DNA from: Anaerolineales bacterium
GTDB lineage: Bacteria > Chloroflexota > Anaerolineae > JAAEKA01
DNA: 64,000 nt
Assembly (NCBI GenBank): GCA_020634615.1
Contig: JACKBI010000015.1
Coordinates: forward strand, 101,184-165,183
Direction of reading: 5' to 3'
Positions within the stretch are counted from its first letter, which is position 1. Every line of letters starts with the position of its first letter. Under the pieces are notes generated by a model that saw only the letters and a list, made by a program, of their open reading frames with translations, was not told the DNA's origin and made no database searches. Positions 41,595-50,240 of this stretch are shown here, in pieces. The translations under genes and the position numbers were made by a program.

Positions 41595-42083
41595 ATGAAC
41601 ACAACCGACATTGGCATGTACTTCGCCTACAACGACTGGGCTAACCAGCGTATCCTTGATCAGGCGGCGCACCTCAGCAGCGAACAACTCTTGGCGCCCG
41701 CCGCTGTGCCGATGGGCAGCCTGTTCGGCACGCTGGCACATACGCTGGTGGCCGAAGTCATCTGGCGGCGGCGCTGGCAAGCGCTGCCACCCATCGATTC
41801 CGGTGACATCGAATCGTATCAATCCTTTGATGCGCTGCACGCGCGCTGGCAGGTCGAGGCTGACGCGTTGCGGGCCTATGTCGCCAGCGTTACCGACGAG
41901 GACTTGCAGCGTACCTTGCATTACCAGAACTCCAAAGGGACAGCGTTCCAGCAAATCCTCTGGCACCTGATGGCGCACATGGTCAACCATGGCACGCAGC
42001 ACCGCTCCGAGGCCGCCATCCTGCTGACCAGCGCCGGCCACTCGCCCGGCGAGTTGGATTTGATCGGATATCTGCGGCAGTAA
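41595..42083 (+). CDS. DinB-family protein
   Basis: 162 aa from an ATG preceded by GGGAGAG. The DinB helical bundle shows the complete metal-binding His triad: LAHTLVAEVIW for the first, LMAHMVNHGTQHRSEA for the other two. TDIGMYFAYNDWANQRIL is the standard N-terminal helix. Its metal-dependent activity is unknown. It is only distantly similar to the DinB protein at 39637. Confidence 0.93.
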   Translation: MNTTDIGMYFAYNDWANQRILDQAAHLSSEQLLAPAAVPMGSLFGTLAHTLVAEVIWRRRWQALPPIDSGDIESYQSFDALHARWQVEADALRAYVASVTDEDLQRTLHYQNSKGTAFQQILWHLMAHMVNHGTQHRSEAAILLTSAGHSPGELDLIGYLRQ

Positions 42084-42128
42084 TCTCACGATTTGATGCG
42101 CAATCGGCGTGGAGGAAACAGGCATGTC

Positions 42129-42157
42129 TTGACAGATCATCAATGACCGTGTACCAT
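42129..42157 (+). promoter_or_regulatory. Promoter of the TacA/TacT-type pair
   Basis: TTGACA (42129-42134), 17-nt spacer, TACCAT (42152-42157). A TGTAC/GTACA inverted repeat overlaps the -10 region (about 42150-42170) and is a candidate antitoxin operator. Confidence 0.6.
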
Positions 42158-42187
42158 TTGAATACGTACAGTGACAAGGAGGTTCTC

Positions 42188-42466
42188 ATGCCGCGAGTTG
42201 CCGTTCAAGACAGTAGTCGGGTATCTCTGCGCATTCGTCCAGAAGACAAGGCGCTGCTGGTACGCGCCGTTTCCTATACCCACATGGATCTGACATCGTT
42301 TGTCTTACAAAATGCCTTACAAGCTGCCAAAGCAGTAATTGCCGAAGCGGAGCTTATTGCCCTCTCTGAGCAAGATAGTTTGCGCGTGTTGGATGTCTTG
42401 GAAGATCCGCCCCCTCCGAATGCAAGGCTGCTTGCAGCGGCTCATGCGCTGCCGCTCATGCCATGA
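42188..42466 (+). CDS. DUF1778 (TacA-type) antitoxin
   Basis: 92 aa from the ATG at 42188 with AAGGAGG 6 nt upstream. Ribbon-helix-helix N-terminus (RVSLRIRPEDKALLVRAVSY, MDLTSFVLQNALQAAKAVI) and a C-terminal toxin-wrapping tail ending LRVLDVLEDPPPPNARLLAA, the motif by which TacA antitoxins clamp the GNAT toxin. It overlaps the toxin gene as ATGA. Confidence 0.94.
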   Translation: MPRVAVQDSSRVSLRIRPEDKALLVRAVSYTHMDLTSFVLQNALQAAKAVIAEAELIALSEQDSLRVLDVLEDPPPPNARLLAAAHALPLMP

Positions 42467-42990
42467 CCGTTGTGCCTTGGCATGAGGAGCCGATTGCCAA
42501 GCGGCACAACCGCGATGCTTTTGATTGCGGAGACGCTGCGCTGAACGAGTTATTGCGCCGTTATGCCCGCCAAGCCCATGATTCCGGCGGCGCCAAGACC
42601 TTTCTTGCGGTTCCAGATGACGACTCGCAACGAGTTCTGGGTTTCTATTCCTTGAGTCCTGCTTCGGTTGGGTTTTCCCGAACACCAGAGGTCATCAAGC
42701 GTGGTTTAGCGAGATATGATGTGCCAGTCTTCCGCCTTGGTCGACTGGCCGTTGATCTCAGCATGCAGAGAAAAGGGTTGGGTGGTCAACTCCTGTTGGC
42801 CGCAGGCAGGCGTTGCCTGCGCGCTTCCCAGGAGGTCGGCGGCGTGGCATTACTAATCGATGCCAAGAGTGAGGCTGTTGCAAACTGGTATGCCGGCTTT
42901 GGCGCATTGCAGCTTCTGAATACACCCCTTACCTTGCTTCTTCCTTTGAAAACTGTCCAGACGGCACTGCAATCTGAGGATAGATTCTGA
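42463..42990 (+). CDS. GNAT-family (TacT-type) acetyltransferase toxin
   Basis: 175 aa. FDCGDAALNELLRRYARQAHDSGGAKTFLAV, the acetyl-CoA-binding LAVDLSMQRKGLGGQLLLAA and the catalytic Tyr in NWYAGFGALQL match the TacT/AtaT family. That family acetylates the amino group of aminoacyl-tRNAs and blocks translation. The antitoxin partner overlaps by 4 nt. Confidence 0.93.
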   Translation: MTVVPWHEEPIAKRHNRDAFDCGDAALNELLRRYARQAHDSGGAKTFLAVPDDDSQRVLGFYSLSPASVGFSRTPEVIKRGLARYDVPVFRLGRLAVDLSMQRKGLGGQLLLAAGRRCLRASQEVGGVALLIDAKSEAVANWYAGFGALQLLNTPLTLLLPLKTVQTALQSEDRF

Positions 42991-43040
42991 ACGATCGCCC
43001 GTCAATTCCTTGAGAACTGTTTGCACACAGGAGCACCCAG

Positions 43041-44081
43041 ATGCGATACAAACTATTCGGCCGCAGCGGCCTGCGGGTCTCAGAACTGGCCCTCGGCACC
43101 ATGACCTTCGGGCCGGAGTGGGGCTGGGGCGCGGACAAGGAGACCAGCCAGGCGCTCTTCGATCTCTACGCGGACGCTGGCGGCAACTTCATCGACACCG
43201 CCAACCGCTACACGGAAGGCACGGCTGAGAAATATGTCGGCGAATTCGTCGCGAGCGATCGCGAGCATTTCGTCGTGGCCAGCAAGTACACCCTCAAGAT
43301 GCGCGACGGCGACCCCAACTTCGGCGGCAACCAGCGCAAGAACATGATGCAGTCGCTGCAAGCCAGCCTCAAGCGGCTCAACACCGACTACCTGGATATC
43401 TTGTGGCTGCACGCCTGGGACTTCACCACCCCTGTGGAAGAGGTGCTGCGCGGGCTGGACGATCTGGTGCGGCAGGGCACGGTGCTCTACGTCGGCATCA
43501 GCGACACGCCGGCCTGGGTGGTGTCACAGGCCAACGCGATCGCCGATTTGCGCGGCTGGTCACGCTTCGTGGGCCTGCAAATTCGCTACAGCCTGGCTGA
43601 CCGCAGCGCCGAACGCGATTTGCTGCCCATGGCGCGGGCGCTGGACATCGCCGTGACGCCGTGGAGTGTATTAGGCGCCGGCGTGCTGACCGGCAAATAC
43701 AACGCCGATCCGCAGGCCAGCGGACGGGCGGCGCGTTGGGGAGCCGCCGAACGCGATCTGGCCATCGCCGCCGAGGTGCGCGCCGTGGCCGATGAGATCG
43801 GCTGTTCCGCGCCGCAGGTTGCCATCGCCTGGGTGCTGAACCAGCAAAAGCCGCACGCCGCTCCCATCATCCCGATTCTCGGAGCCACCAAACCGCACCA
43901 GCTCGCGGATAACCTGGGCGCGCTGGACGTTACCCTGAGCGCCGAGCACCTGGCGCGGCTGGAAGCGGTCAGCGCCATCGACCTGGGGTTCCCCCACGAA
44001 TTCCTGACCAGCGGCGGCGTCAAAGACCTCGTCTTCGGCGGCACCTACGACCAGATCGACAACCACCGGCAGATCTACTAG
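43041..44081 (+). CDS. Aldo/keto reductase
   Basis: 346 aa TIM-barrel NADPH-dependent oxidoreductase. Catalytic tetrad Asp52, Tyr57 (FIDTANRYTEG), Lys82 (VVASKYTL) and His124 (LWLHAWD) is complete. NADPH-site residues lie in PIIPILGATKPHQLADNL. It resembles the YghZ/Gre3-like or potassium-channel beta-subunit-like group. AGGAG lies 8 nt upstream. A strong palindromic terminator follows. Confidence 0.94.
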   Translation: MRYKLFGRSGLRVSELALGTMTFGPEWGWGADKETSQALFDLYADAGGNFIDTANRYTEGTAEKYVGEFVASDREHFVVASKYTLKMRDGDPNFGGNQRKNMMQSLQASLKRLNTDYLDILWLHAWDFTTPVEEVLRGLDDLVRQGTVLYVGISDTPAWVVSQANAIADLRGWSRFVGLQIRYSLADRSAERDLLPMARALDIAVTPWSVLGAGVLTGKYNADPQASGRAARWGAAERDLAIAAEVRAVADEIGCSAPQVAIAWVLNQQKPHAAPIIPILGATKPHQLADNLGALDVTLSAEHLARLEAVSAIDLGFPHEFLTSGGVKDLVFGGTYDQIDNHRQIY

Positions 44082-44107
44082 CGTGAGGCGACGACTTGAG
44101 CACGTAG

Positions 44108-44147
44108 AAAGCGCAGAGCCAGACCGGCCGGTCTGGCTCTGCGCTTT
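44108..44147. terminator. Perfect 40-bp palindromic terminator
   Basis: AAAGCGCAGAGCCAGACCGG (44108-44127) is self-complementary with 44128-44147. It lies between the convergent aldo/keto reductase and VOC genes, with a T-rich tail for the plus strand and an A/T flank for the minus strand. Confidence 0.85.
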
Positions 44148-44162
44148 GTCTCTCTTTGAGAC

Positions 44163-44567
44163 TCATGCCAGCGGTGCAGTCAACTCCACCTGGATGTTGT
44201 CTGGGTCGCGGAACGCCAGAACGGCGATACCGAATGGCTCCAACGACTTGATCTCGCCGCGCGAGACACCATTGGCGTCAAACAGGCTGGCAGCGGCTTC
44301 CAGGTCGGCCACGCTAGCTACGCTCAAGCTGAGGTGATCCAGGCCGATGCGGTTCTCGCTGAACTGGTCAGCGGGAGTGGTCTGGGTCGGATCGGGTGGC
44401 GGGTTCAGCGCCAGCAGCACGCTGCCGTTGTGCAGCAAGGCCTTCGGGCCAAAGTCGGTCAGGAAGTTGAAGCCCAGCAACTCGCTGTAGAACTGTTGCG
44501 AACGACGCAAGTCGCTGACGGTCAGTGCGACATGGTGGACACCGGTTGTGGGGATTGGGTTTGTCAT
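44163..44567 (-). CDS. VOC (glyoxalase/bleomycin-resistance fold) protein
   Basis: 134 aa from the ATG at 44567 (AAAGGAG 9 nt upstream). TTGVHHVALTVSDLRRSQQFYSELLGF and IGLDHLSLSVASVADLEAAASLF, and a final FRDPDNIQVELTAP give the paired beta-alpha-beta-beta-beta modules with metal ligands His (VHHVAL), His (LDHLSL) and Glu (VELTA). The family includes dioxygenases and glyoxalases; the activity is unknown. The open frame continues in frame upstream into a small recognisable protein (44568-44768), so the two may be fused. Confidence 0.9.
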   Translation of the reverse strand: MTNPIPTTGVHHVALTVSDLRRSQQFYSELLGFNFLTDFGPKALLHNGSVLLALNPPPDPTQTTPADQFSENRIGLDHLSLSVASVADLEAAASLFDANGVSRGEIKSLEPFGIAVLAFRDPDNIQVELTAPLA

Positions 44568-44768
44568 AGTTGTTTGCTCCTTTAACTCTGTGGTTGCTGA
44601 CAACTGATCGATCAACTGTTGCCAACTGCGAAAGTAATGCGCTTCTCCCGTCAGGAGGTGCTGCACCTTGCCGCGCCATTCGATGTGGTCCGTGTCCATT
44701 TCCTCCGCCCACAGGCGCAGTGTAAACAGGTGGACCTGGGAAGGATGATTTGGCGGTCGACTTGTCAT
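44568..44768 (-). CDS. Small conserved protein domain, in frame with the VOC gene
   Basis: From the ATG at 44768 the frame reads PSQVHLFTLRLWAEEMDTDH and IEWRGKVQHLLTGEAHYFRSWQQLIDQL, then continues without a stop into the VOC gene. This matches a roughly 60-residue family of unknown function (F.LRLW.E...EWRG.V.H..SGE.RYFR.W..L) that is common in Chloroflexota as a stand-alone gene. A Shine-Dalgarno for the VOC ATG lies within its 3' end. Either a true fusion (201 aa total) or a lost stop codon. Confidence 0.55.
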
Positions 44769-44857
44769 CAGGCGCTCCATCGACCGAAAAAGATACAGGA
44801 TCGAGGACCACCGGAATCTCCTTGGATCGTGAATTGTGGCGAGCTGATTTGGATTGC

Positions 44858-46342
44858 TTACGCCTTGATCAAGGAAACATACGTGCCCTGCACAGTTGAA
44901 TAGAATGAGACAGTTGTCCAACCAGGCGACCAGATGCGCTGGTCGATCCTGGGGCCAATCTTGCCATCCGGGCTAATCTGGTGCATGTGCATACGTCCAT
45001 TACCATTTTTCAACAAGAACAGGTAGTTCTGCCCGCCGATTGCGTAGGTCTTCGCAGTTGTCCACCCCGAGGACCAGTCGCGATTGTCAATGACCGGTCC
45101 AATCTTTCCGTCGGCGTTGATCTCGTTGACGTGCATCCGCCCATCACCCGCTTTCAGCAGGAATAGGTAGTTCTTTCCTCCAATCGCGAATGTGCTCGCG
45201 GATGTCCAACCTGAAGACCAATCCTGGTTGTCAATCATCGTTCCAATCGTACCATCGGCATTGATTTCATTGACGTGCATCCGCCCGTCACCCGCTTTCA
45301 GCAGAAACAGGTAATTCTTGCCCCAGATCGTGTAGATCGCCGCTGATGTCCAGCCCGATGACCAGTCCTTGTTGTCGATGAGTGCCCCGATCGTGCCATC
45401 GGCATTGATTTCATTGACGTGCATCCGCCCGTTTCCCTCTTTCAACAGAAACAGGTAATTCTTGCCCCAGATCGTGTAGATCGCCGCTGACGTCCAGCCC
45501 GATGACCAGTCCTTGTTGTCAACGATGTCCCCAAAGCTTCCGTCAGCATTGATCTCGCGAACAATCATCCACCCATCTCCCTTCTTCAGAAAGAACAGAT
45601 AGGTCTTCGAGCCGATGGTAAACGGGGCACTTGTCGTCCACCCATCCGACCACGATCGCATGTCTACCGTGTGATTCACCTCGCCGTGCGGGAACAACTT
45701 GTAGACGTGCGAGTTTCCGGCAGTTAGCTCCGCGGCTGTGGCTTGATCGCCCGGACTAAACGGACCTGGTGACAGCGAACACAACAGATCGACATACCCG
45801 CTGGGTGGAGCAATAAACACATCCTTGGTTGGATCAACTGCAAAGGCGCGCCGGCAGTAGTGCATCATGGATAGATAATCATAGTTGCCAACATTGACGC
45901 TGGCGGCGTCACTCATCTTGATGAAATTTGCAGCCTTCACAGGGTCAACGTTGTCAAAATCAATCGTTACCCAATCATCCCTGTCACTGCGCATATGTTC
46001 ATGAATCATCCCCACGGCATGACCAATCTCGTGTTCAATCCTGCAACTGATGTTTGGGTTCGGGTTCTCGGGAACCAGGACGATCTGAATGCCGCCAGCC
46101 ATTCCAGCCGCAGTCGAAAAACAGAAATCCAGCGCGGCCCCGCCAAATGATTGAAATGAGATGTAGTTGGTCTGATTGGCACGGGGGATCAATGTGATGC
46201 CGACCGCCAGATCGTTCCATGCTGCAATGGCAGTGTTGACACGACTGACCGTGGTAGGAAAGACACTCTCGTCAATGTCAATTTGATATGGCACACATCC
46301 ATCCGGCCAGTACGTTTTCTTGTCGCTCGTGATGATTCCCAT
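44858..46342 (-). CDS. Astacin-like (M12A) metallopeptidase with tandem propeller-type repeats
   Basis: 494 aa from an ATG with AAGGAG 8 nt upstream. N-terminal catalytic domain: His104, His108 and His114 in HEIGHAVGMIHEH plus the Met-turn SMMHY (159-162), the astacin zinc site. Residues about 240-494 hold five 48-residue repeats (W(S/D).GWT....T..GK.YLFLLK.G.GRMHV.EINADG.IG) and a final half-repeat, as expected for a closed beta-propeller-like binding domain. Repeats 2 and 3 are nearly identical at DNA level. No signal peptide or propeptide is visible, which is unusual for an astacin. Confidence 0.9.
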   Translation of the reverse strand: MGIITSDKKTYWPDGCVPYQIDIDESVFPTTVSRVNTAIAAWNDLAVGITLIPRANQTNYISFQSFGGAALDFCFSTAAGMAGGIQIVLVPENPNPNISCRIEHEIGHAVGMIHEHMRSDRDDWVTIDFDNVDPVKAANFIKMSDAASVNVGNYDYLSMMHYCRRAFAVDPTKDVFIAPPSGYVDLLCSLSPGPFSPGDQATAAELTAGNSHVYKLFPHGEVNHTVDMRSWSDGWTTSAPFTIGSKTYLFFLKKGDGWMIVREINADGSFGDIVDNKDWSSGWTSAAIYTIWGKNYLFLLKEGNGRMHVNEINADGTIGALIDNKDWSSGWTSAAIYTIWGKNYLFLLKAGDGRMHVNEINADGTIGTMIDNQDWSSGWTSASTFAIGGKNYLFLLKAGDGRMHVNEINADGKIGPVIDNRDWSSGWTTAKTYAIGGQNYLFLLKNGNGRMHMHQISPDGKIGPRIDQRIWSPGWTTVSFYSTVQGTYVSLIKA

Positions 46343-46559
46343 GGTATTGTCTCCTTGTATCGTACGTGCGAAAACAGGTTGATGTGTCGGTTTCTCGTCA
46401 CCAACATGGTCCGAGCATATCACAAGGCGCGCTTCACCAGCGCTTCATGAGAGATTTCACAGGAAACGGTTTACCAACCAGCCGACAGAGGCGTCAGCTT
46501 GCTTTGGCCCCCCGCAGTCTGACGTCACAGAGAAAACAGGCGGAAACTTCCAGGAAGGA
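46343..46559. other. Intergenic region between two minus-strand genes
   Basis: 217 bp with no convincing gene and only weak, short inverted repeats. It must hold the promoter of the metallopeptidase; no clear sigma70 match was found. Confidence 0.5.
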
Positions 46560-49500
46560 TCATGAGTTGAAAGAGGCGTCCAACTGAGCTAGCAGCGGCT
46601 CGAGCCGCGCGTCAAGACCGTCAAGATCAACCGGCTCAACCGGGATCAGTTCCGAAACATCGGGCAGCGGCGGTGGATCGGGCAGCGTTTCCCCGATCAA
46701 TTGCTGGTACCGTTGGCGCTGCTCATGAAGCCCGGTCTGTAGGTAGAGCGACCGATAGAGCTCGGCCGCGGCAGCGAGTGCTGTCTGGTTGTCTGGAGCC
46801 AACCGCCACAGTTCATAATGGAGTGCAGCTTGTTGCACGCGCGTCGGCCTCCGCCGCAACATGGCTTGCAACTCTGCGACCGTGTCTTCATCAGTCAACT
46901 CACCCAGCGCGTGGTGCAGCCGAATACCCATGACCTGGAGGTCGAAGCGCGCGTCCGAGCCTGCCAGATACTGTCCAGCCACCCTGGAGGCCATCTCCAC
47001 TGCCTCATTGTGGCAAGACAGCGCCTCGGCAGGACAATCCTGCTCTAACATAAGCCGCGCCAGATCAATGAGCATGCCGCACAGATAGCTGGGAACATCC
47101 ATCTGCCGTCCAAAATCGATCGCTCTTCGAATCAAGGCCGTGGCATGCTCTGGCCGTCGCAGCCCTTCGAGAATAGCACCGATGTTGGCGATGTCGAGAC
47201 AAGCCGACCACCGATCGCCGATAGCCAGCGAGTTACGCAAAGCCCACTCGTAGCCTCCCAGTGCCAGCAGATGATCGCCGTGTCTTGTGAGGATATTAGC
47301 GATGAGGTCAACCGCCCAAGATAACGCTTGACGATCATCTATCTGACGGGCCAGTAGGCCGGCGCGCAGATACCAGTGCACGGCATCTCCTGTTTTGTGC
47401 TGCGACATGCAGACATTTCCCAACGTGAGTGTCGCGCGCGTGACGACGAGGTGGTAGCCCAACGGCTCGGCGACCGCGATCGACCTCCGGCAGCAGTCCG
47501 CGGACGCGTCCCAATCCCCCTGGCTCCAGTAGACCATGCCCATGGTATTCAGCGCCTCGCAGATGCCACGCTGGTCGCCGAACTCGCCGGCGATGCGTAG
47601 CTGCCGCTCCAGTGTGGCCAGCGCCTGCTTGTTGTCACCCTTGAACCAGTAGATCTCGGCCATAGTCCACAGAGCGCTGACTACACCGCGCCACTCGCCG
47701 GTGGACTCGAAACCAAGCTCAGCCTTTGCCAGCCACTCCAACGCCGTATCGTAGTGGCCCTGCAAGCGCATCACATTGGCCAGGGCACGCTGGGCCTGCG
47801 CCTGCAAGGCGACCTTGCCAAGGGTTTCGGCGGCTTCCAGAGCTTGTCGGTTGATGGCCTCTGCCTCATGCCACTGTCCGTTCACGCGCCAGACCTCACC
47901 CAGGGCCAGCATCAGTGCGCAAGTTTCGCTGGCAGACAAGCTTTTCCTCAGCTTGCCCTCCAACAGATGTTGATAGAGACGAATGGCCTCGGCGTTGGCG
48001 TAGATGCGCTGGGCGACCGCTGCTGCCCGGCGGTAATAAGCAATGGCCGCCCGAGGTCGCCCGGCCTGCTCAAGATGGCCGGCGATCTGACTACTGACGC
48101 TGTCCAGATCTGTGGCATGATGCGTTTCCAGCGCCTGGGCTACAGATAAATGAATGGCGCGCCGGCGAATCGGACTGACGTCGGCGTGTGCCACAGCTCG
48201 GATCTTGTCATGGCTGAAGTCGTATGCGTTCAATCCCTGCTCGCGGACGAGGTGCTTGCGCCACAACTCATCCAGGCTTTGCACGACGACTGTTTCATCC
48301 TGGCTGCAAGCACTGGCCAACACATCGAAGCTGAACTCCCGGCCGATCACCGCCGCCGTTTGCACCAGCGCCTGAGCATCCGGCGACACCATTGACAAAC
48401 GCCGCCGGATCACCGCCCGAATCTTGGGAGGGAGGGCGGACAGGTCAGTCAATTCACTTTCCCACTGCCTTCCTGTCTCCCCATCTCCCAGTTCCGCGCG
48501 CACTGTCTCTACCACGAACAACGGGTTGCCCTCCGTGTCGTGGAAAAGCTGCTCGGATTTCGCCGATGTCAGCTCGCGCCCCCCTAGATCCGCGGCCAAA
48601 CTCGCAGTCTCGGCCATGGTCAGCGGCGACAAACGTAGCTCGCGCAAGATCGCTCGTTGCTCCAGCATCAGTCGAAAAGCGGCCAATGGGTGATCCTTGC
48701 CAACTTCCTCGATCCGCACCGTGCCAAGCACGAGCAGGGGCACGCTACCAGCGGCCTGCAACAGATACTGTAGCCAGTCCAGCGTTTTCTGATCGCACCA
48801 CTGCACATCGTCCAGAAACAGCAGAAGGGGTTGAGCGCTTCCGGCGCGCTCCTGTCCGGGCAAGCTTGTACCGGTGAGCAGACCATCGCGCCCTGGCGAA
48901 CGCTCATCGAAATCGATCATGGGCGTTCTCAGCACGACCTGCGCCAAAGCCTGGAAAAACCGCTGGCGCTGCCATGACTCGGTCATCGGCCCCGGCGCGG
49001 GCAGTTCCGGGCGGTCAGATAGCAGATCGGGCAGCAACCTGGCAACCTCGCGAATCCAGACATCATCTAGTGCGCGTGTTCTCGCTCGAAGGGCGGCGCT
49101 GCGCAACCACTCAGCTACCGGCGCGTATGCCACCAAGGAGTCGCCGGTGGCATAACAGCGCGCTACTGCCGTCTCCACATCCTGCCGTTCCGCCCAGGCC
49201 AGTAGTTCCTCAGCCAGTCGCGTCTTGCCCATGCCTGCTTCGCCCGATATCAGCACGAGCTGCGCCCGGCCCGCTTCCGCTGCACGCCAACTATCCAATA
49301 GCACTTTCCATTCCGTCTGGCGGCCAACAAAAATGGCACCCGTCGCGGTTTGCGGGTAGGACGCAGGCCCTGGTAAATCGGCGTTCCTCATCAGAACCTG
49401 TTGGTATACAGCCTGTGTTGTTGACCCCGGGTCAACACCCAATTCGTGGCGCAAGATCGTGGCGCACGTGTGATAAACGCGCAGAGCGTTAGCCCGGTCT

Positions 49501-50135
49501 CCCAGAGCCAGATGCAGTTGCATCAACTGGCGGTAGACGGCCTCATGTAGCGGGTCAGCCCGTACCAGCCGTTGCGCGTATCCTAGCGCTTCCTTGTAGC
49601 TGTGTTTCTCCTTCAATAACACCGACAGTCGTTCGAGGACTTCCAGATATGTCTGGCGCAGCCGTTCGCGCTCAGGCACCAGCCACTCGTCATACCATCC
49701 GGCCAACAGATCGCCGCCATAGATATCAGCGGCCGCCTTCAGCGCAGCCAATTCCTCTGCCGAATCGGCGCGTTCCTGCGCAGCTGCGGCTTGCGCGCAG
49801 GCATCTTCGAAGTCAACAATGTCGAGCGTGTTTGGTGCATCGTGCCGCCACTGCAGAGTATGCGGACTAACGTCGAGAAATCGGTCGGCGTCAGGCAGGG
49901 ATTGACGCATCCGCGCTAGCAGCGTGCGCAGATTCTTGAGAGCTTGTTTATCGGGGGTGTCGGGCCAGAAGGCGAAGGCGATCTGCTGTCGCGAGCAAGG
50001 CACGCGCCGATGCAGCAGCAAGTAGACCAACAACTGCTGCACGCGCGCCTGATCGAATCCGACCAGCCTTTCATGGCCGGCCGTGATGCGAAAACCACCC
50101 AACAAGTTCACTTCCAAGGACGAAGTGTCCACCAA
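46560..50135 (-). CDS. BTAD/AfsR-like regulator with AAA ATPase and TPR repeats
   Basis: 1191 aa. OmpR-type winged helix (about 8-95) and BTAD domain (about 105-250; LDIVDFEDACAQA, RADPLHEAVYRQLMQLHLALG). AAA/STAND ATPase follows with Walker A GEAGMGKTRL (298-307) and Walker B LLLFLDDVQW (about 437-446). About 500 residues of TPR repeats (RAAIAYYRRAAAVAQR, LGEVWRVNGQWHEAE and more) sense an unknown ligand. The architecture is that of MalT/AfsR-type activators. Starts TTG 50135 or GTG 50132. Two linkers (about 408-434 and 549-562) look repeat-derived. Confidence 0.9.
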   Translation of the reverse strand: MVDTSSLEVNLLGGFRITAGHERLVGFDQARVQQLLVYLLLHRRVPCSRQQIAFAFWPDTPDKQALKNLRTLLARMRQSLPDADRFLDVSPHTLQWRHDAPNTLDIVDFEDACAQAAAAQERADSAEELAALKAAADIYGGDLLAGWYDEWLVPERERLRQTYLEVLERLSVLLKEKHSYKEALGYAQRLVRADPLHEAVYRQLMQLHLALGDRANALRVYHTCATILRHELGVDPGSTTQAVYQQVLMRNADLPGPASYPQTATGAIFVGRQTEWKVLLDSWRAAEAGRAQLVLISGEAGMGKTRLAEELLAWAERQDVETAVARCYATGDSLVAYAPVAEWLRSAALRARTRALDDVWIREVARLLPDLLSDRPELPAPGPMTESWQRQRFFQALAQVVLRTPMIDFDERSPGRDGLLTGTSLPGQERAGSAQPLLLFLDDVQWCDQKTLDWLQYLLQAAGSVPLLVLGTVRIEEVGKDHPLAAFRLMLEQRAILRELRLSPLTMAETASLAADLGGRELTSAKSEQLFHDTEGNPLFVVETVRAELGDGETGRQWESELTDLSALPPKIRAVIRRRLSMVSPDAQALVQTAAVIGREFSFDVLASACSQDETVVVQSLDELWRKHLVREQGLNAYDFSHDKIRAVAHADVSPIRRRAIHLSVAQALETHHATDLDSVSSQIAGHLEQAGRPRAAIAYYRRAAAVAQRIYANAEAIRLYQHLLEGKLRKSLSASETCALMLALGEVWRVNGQWHEAEAINRQALEAAETLGKVALQAQAQRALANVMRLQGHYDTALEWLAKAELGFESTGEWRGVVSALWTMAEIYWFKGDNKQALATLERQLRIAGEFGDQRGICEALNTMGMVYWSQGDWDASADCCRRSIAVAEPLGYHLVVTRATLTLGNVCMSQHKTGDAVHWYLRAGLLARQIDDRQALSWAVDLIANILTRHGDHLLALGGYEWALRNSLAIGDRWSACLDIANIGAILEGLRRPEHATALIRRAIDFGRQMDVPSYLCGMLIDLARLMLEQDCPAEALSCHNEAVEMASRVAGQYLAGSDARFDLQVMGIRLHHALGELTDEDTVAELQAMLRRRPTRVQQAALHYELWRLAPDNQTALAAAAELYRSLYLQTGLHEQRQRYQQLIGETLPDPPPLPDVSELIPVEPVDLDGLDARLEPLLAQLDASFNS

Positions 50136-50240
50136 CCTGACCCGCTTCCTCCACCATCATGTTGATGTGCTGTGACAACCGCCGTCACGGACCAGACTGT
50201 ACCATAACGCCGTACAAGCTGTCAACCACCGCCGCATCTA

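Noticed and set aside
46366..46587. 73-aa plus-strand open frame between the metallopeptidase and BTAD genes
   Set aside because: No start signal or domain and an overlap with the 3' end of the BTAD gene.
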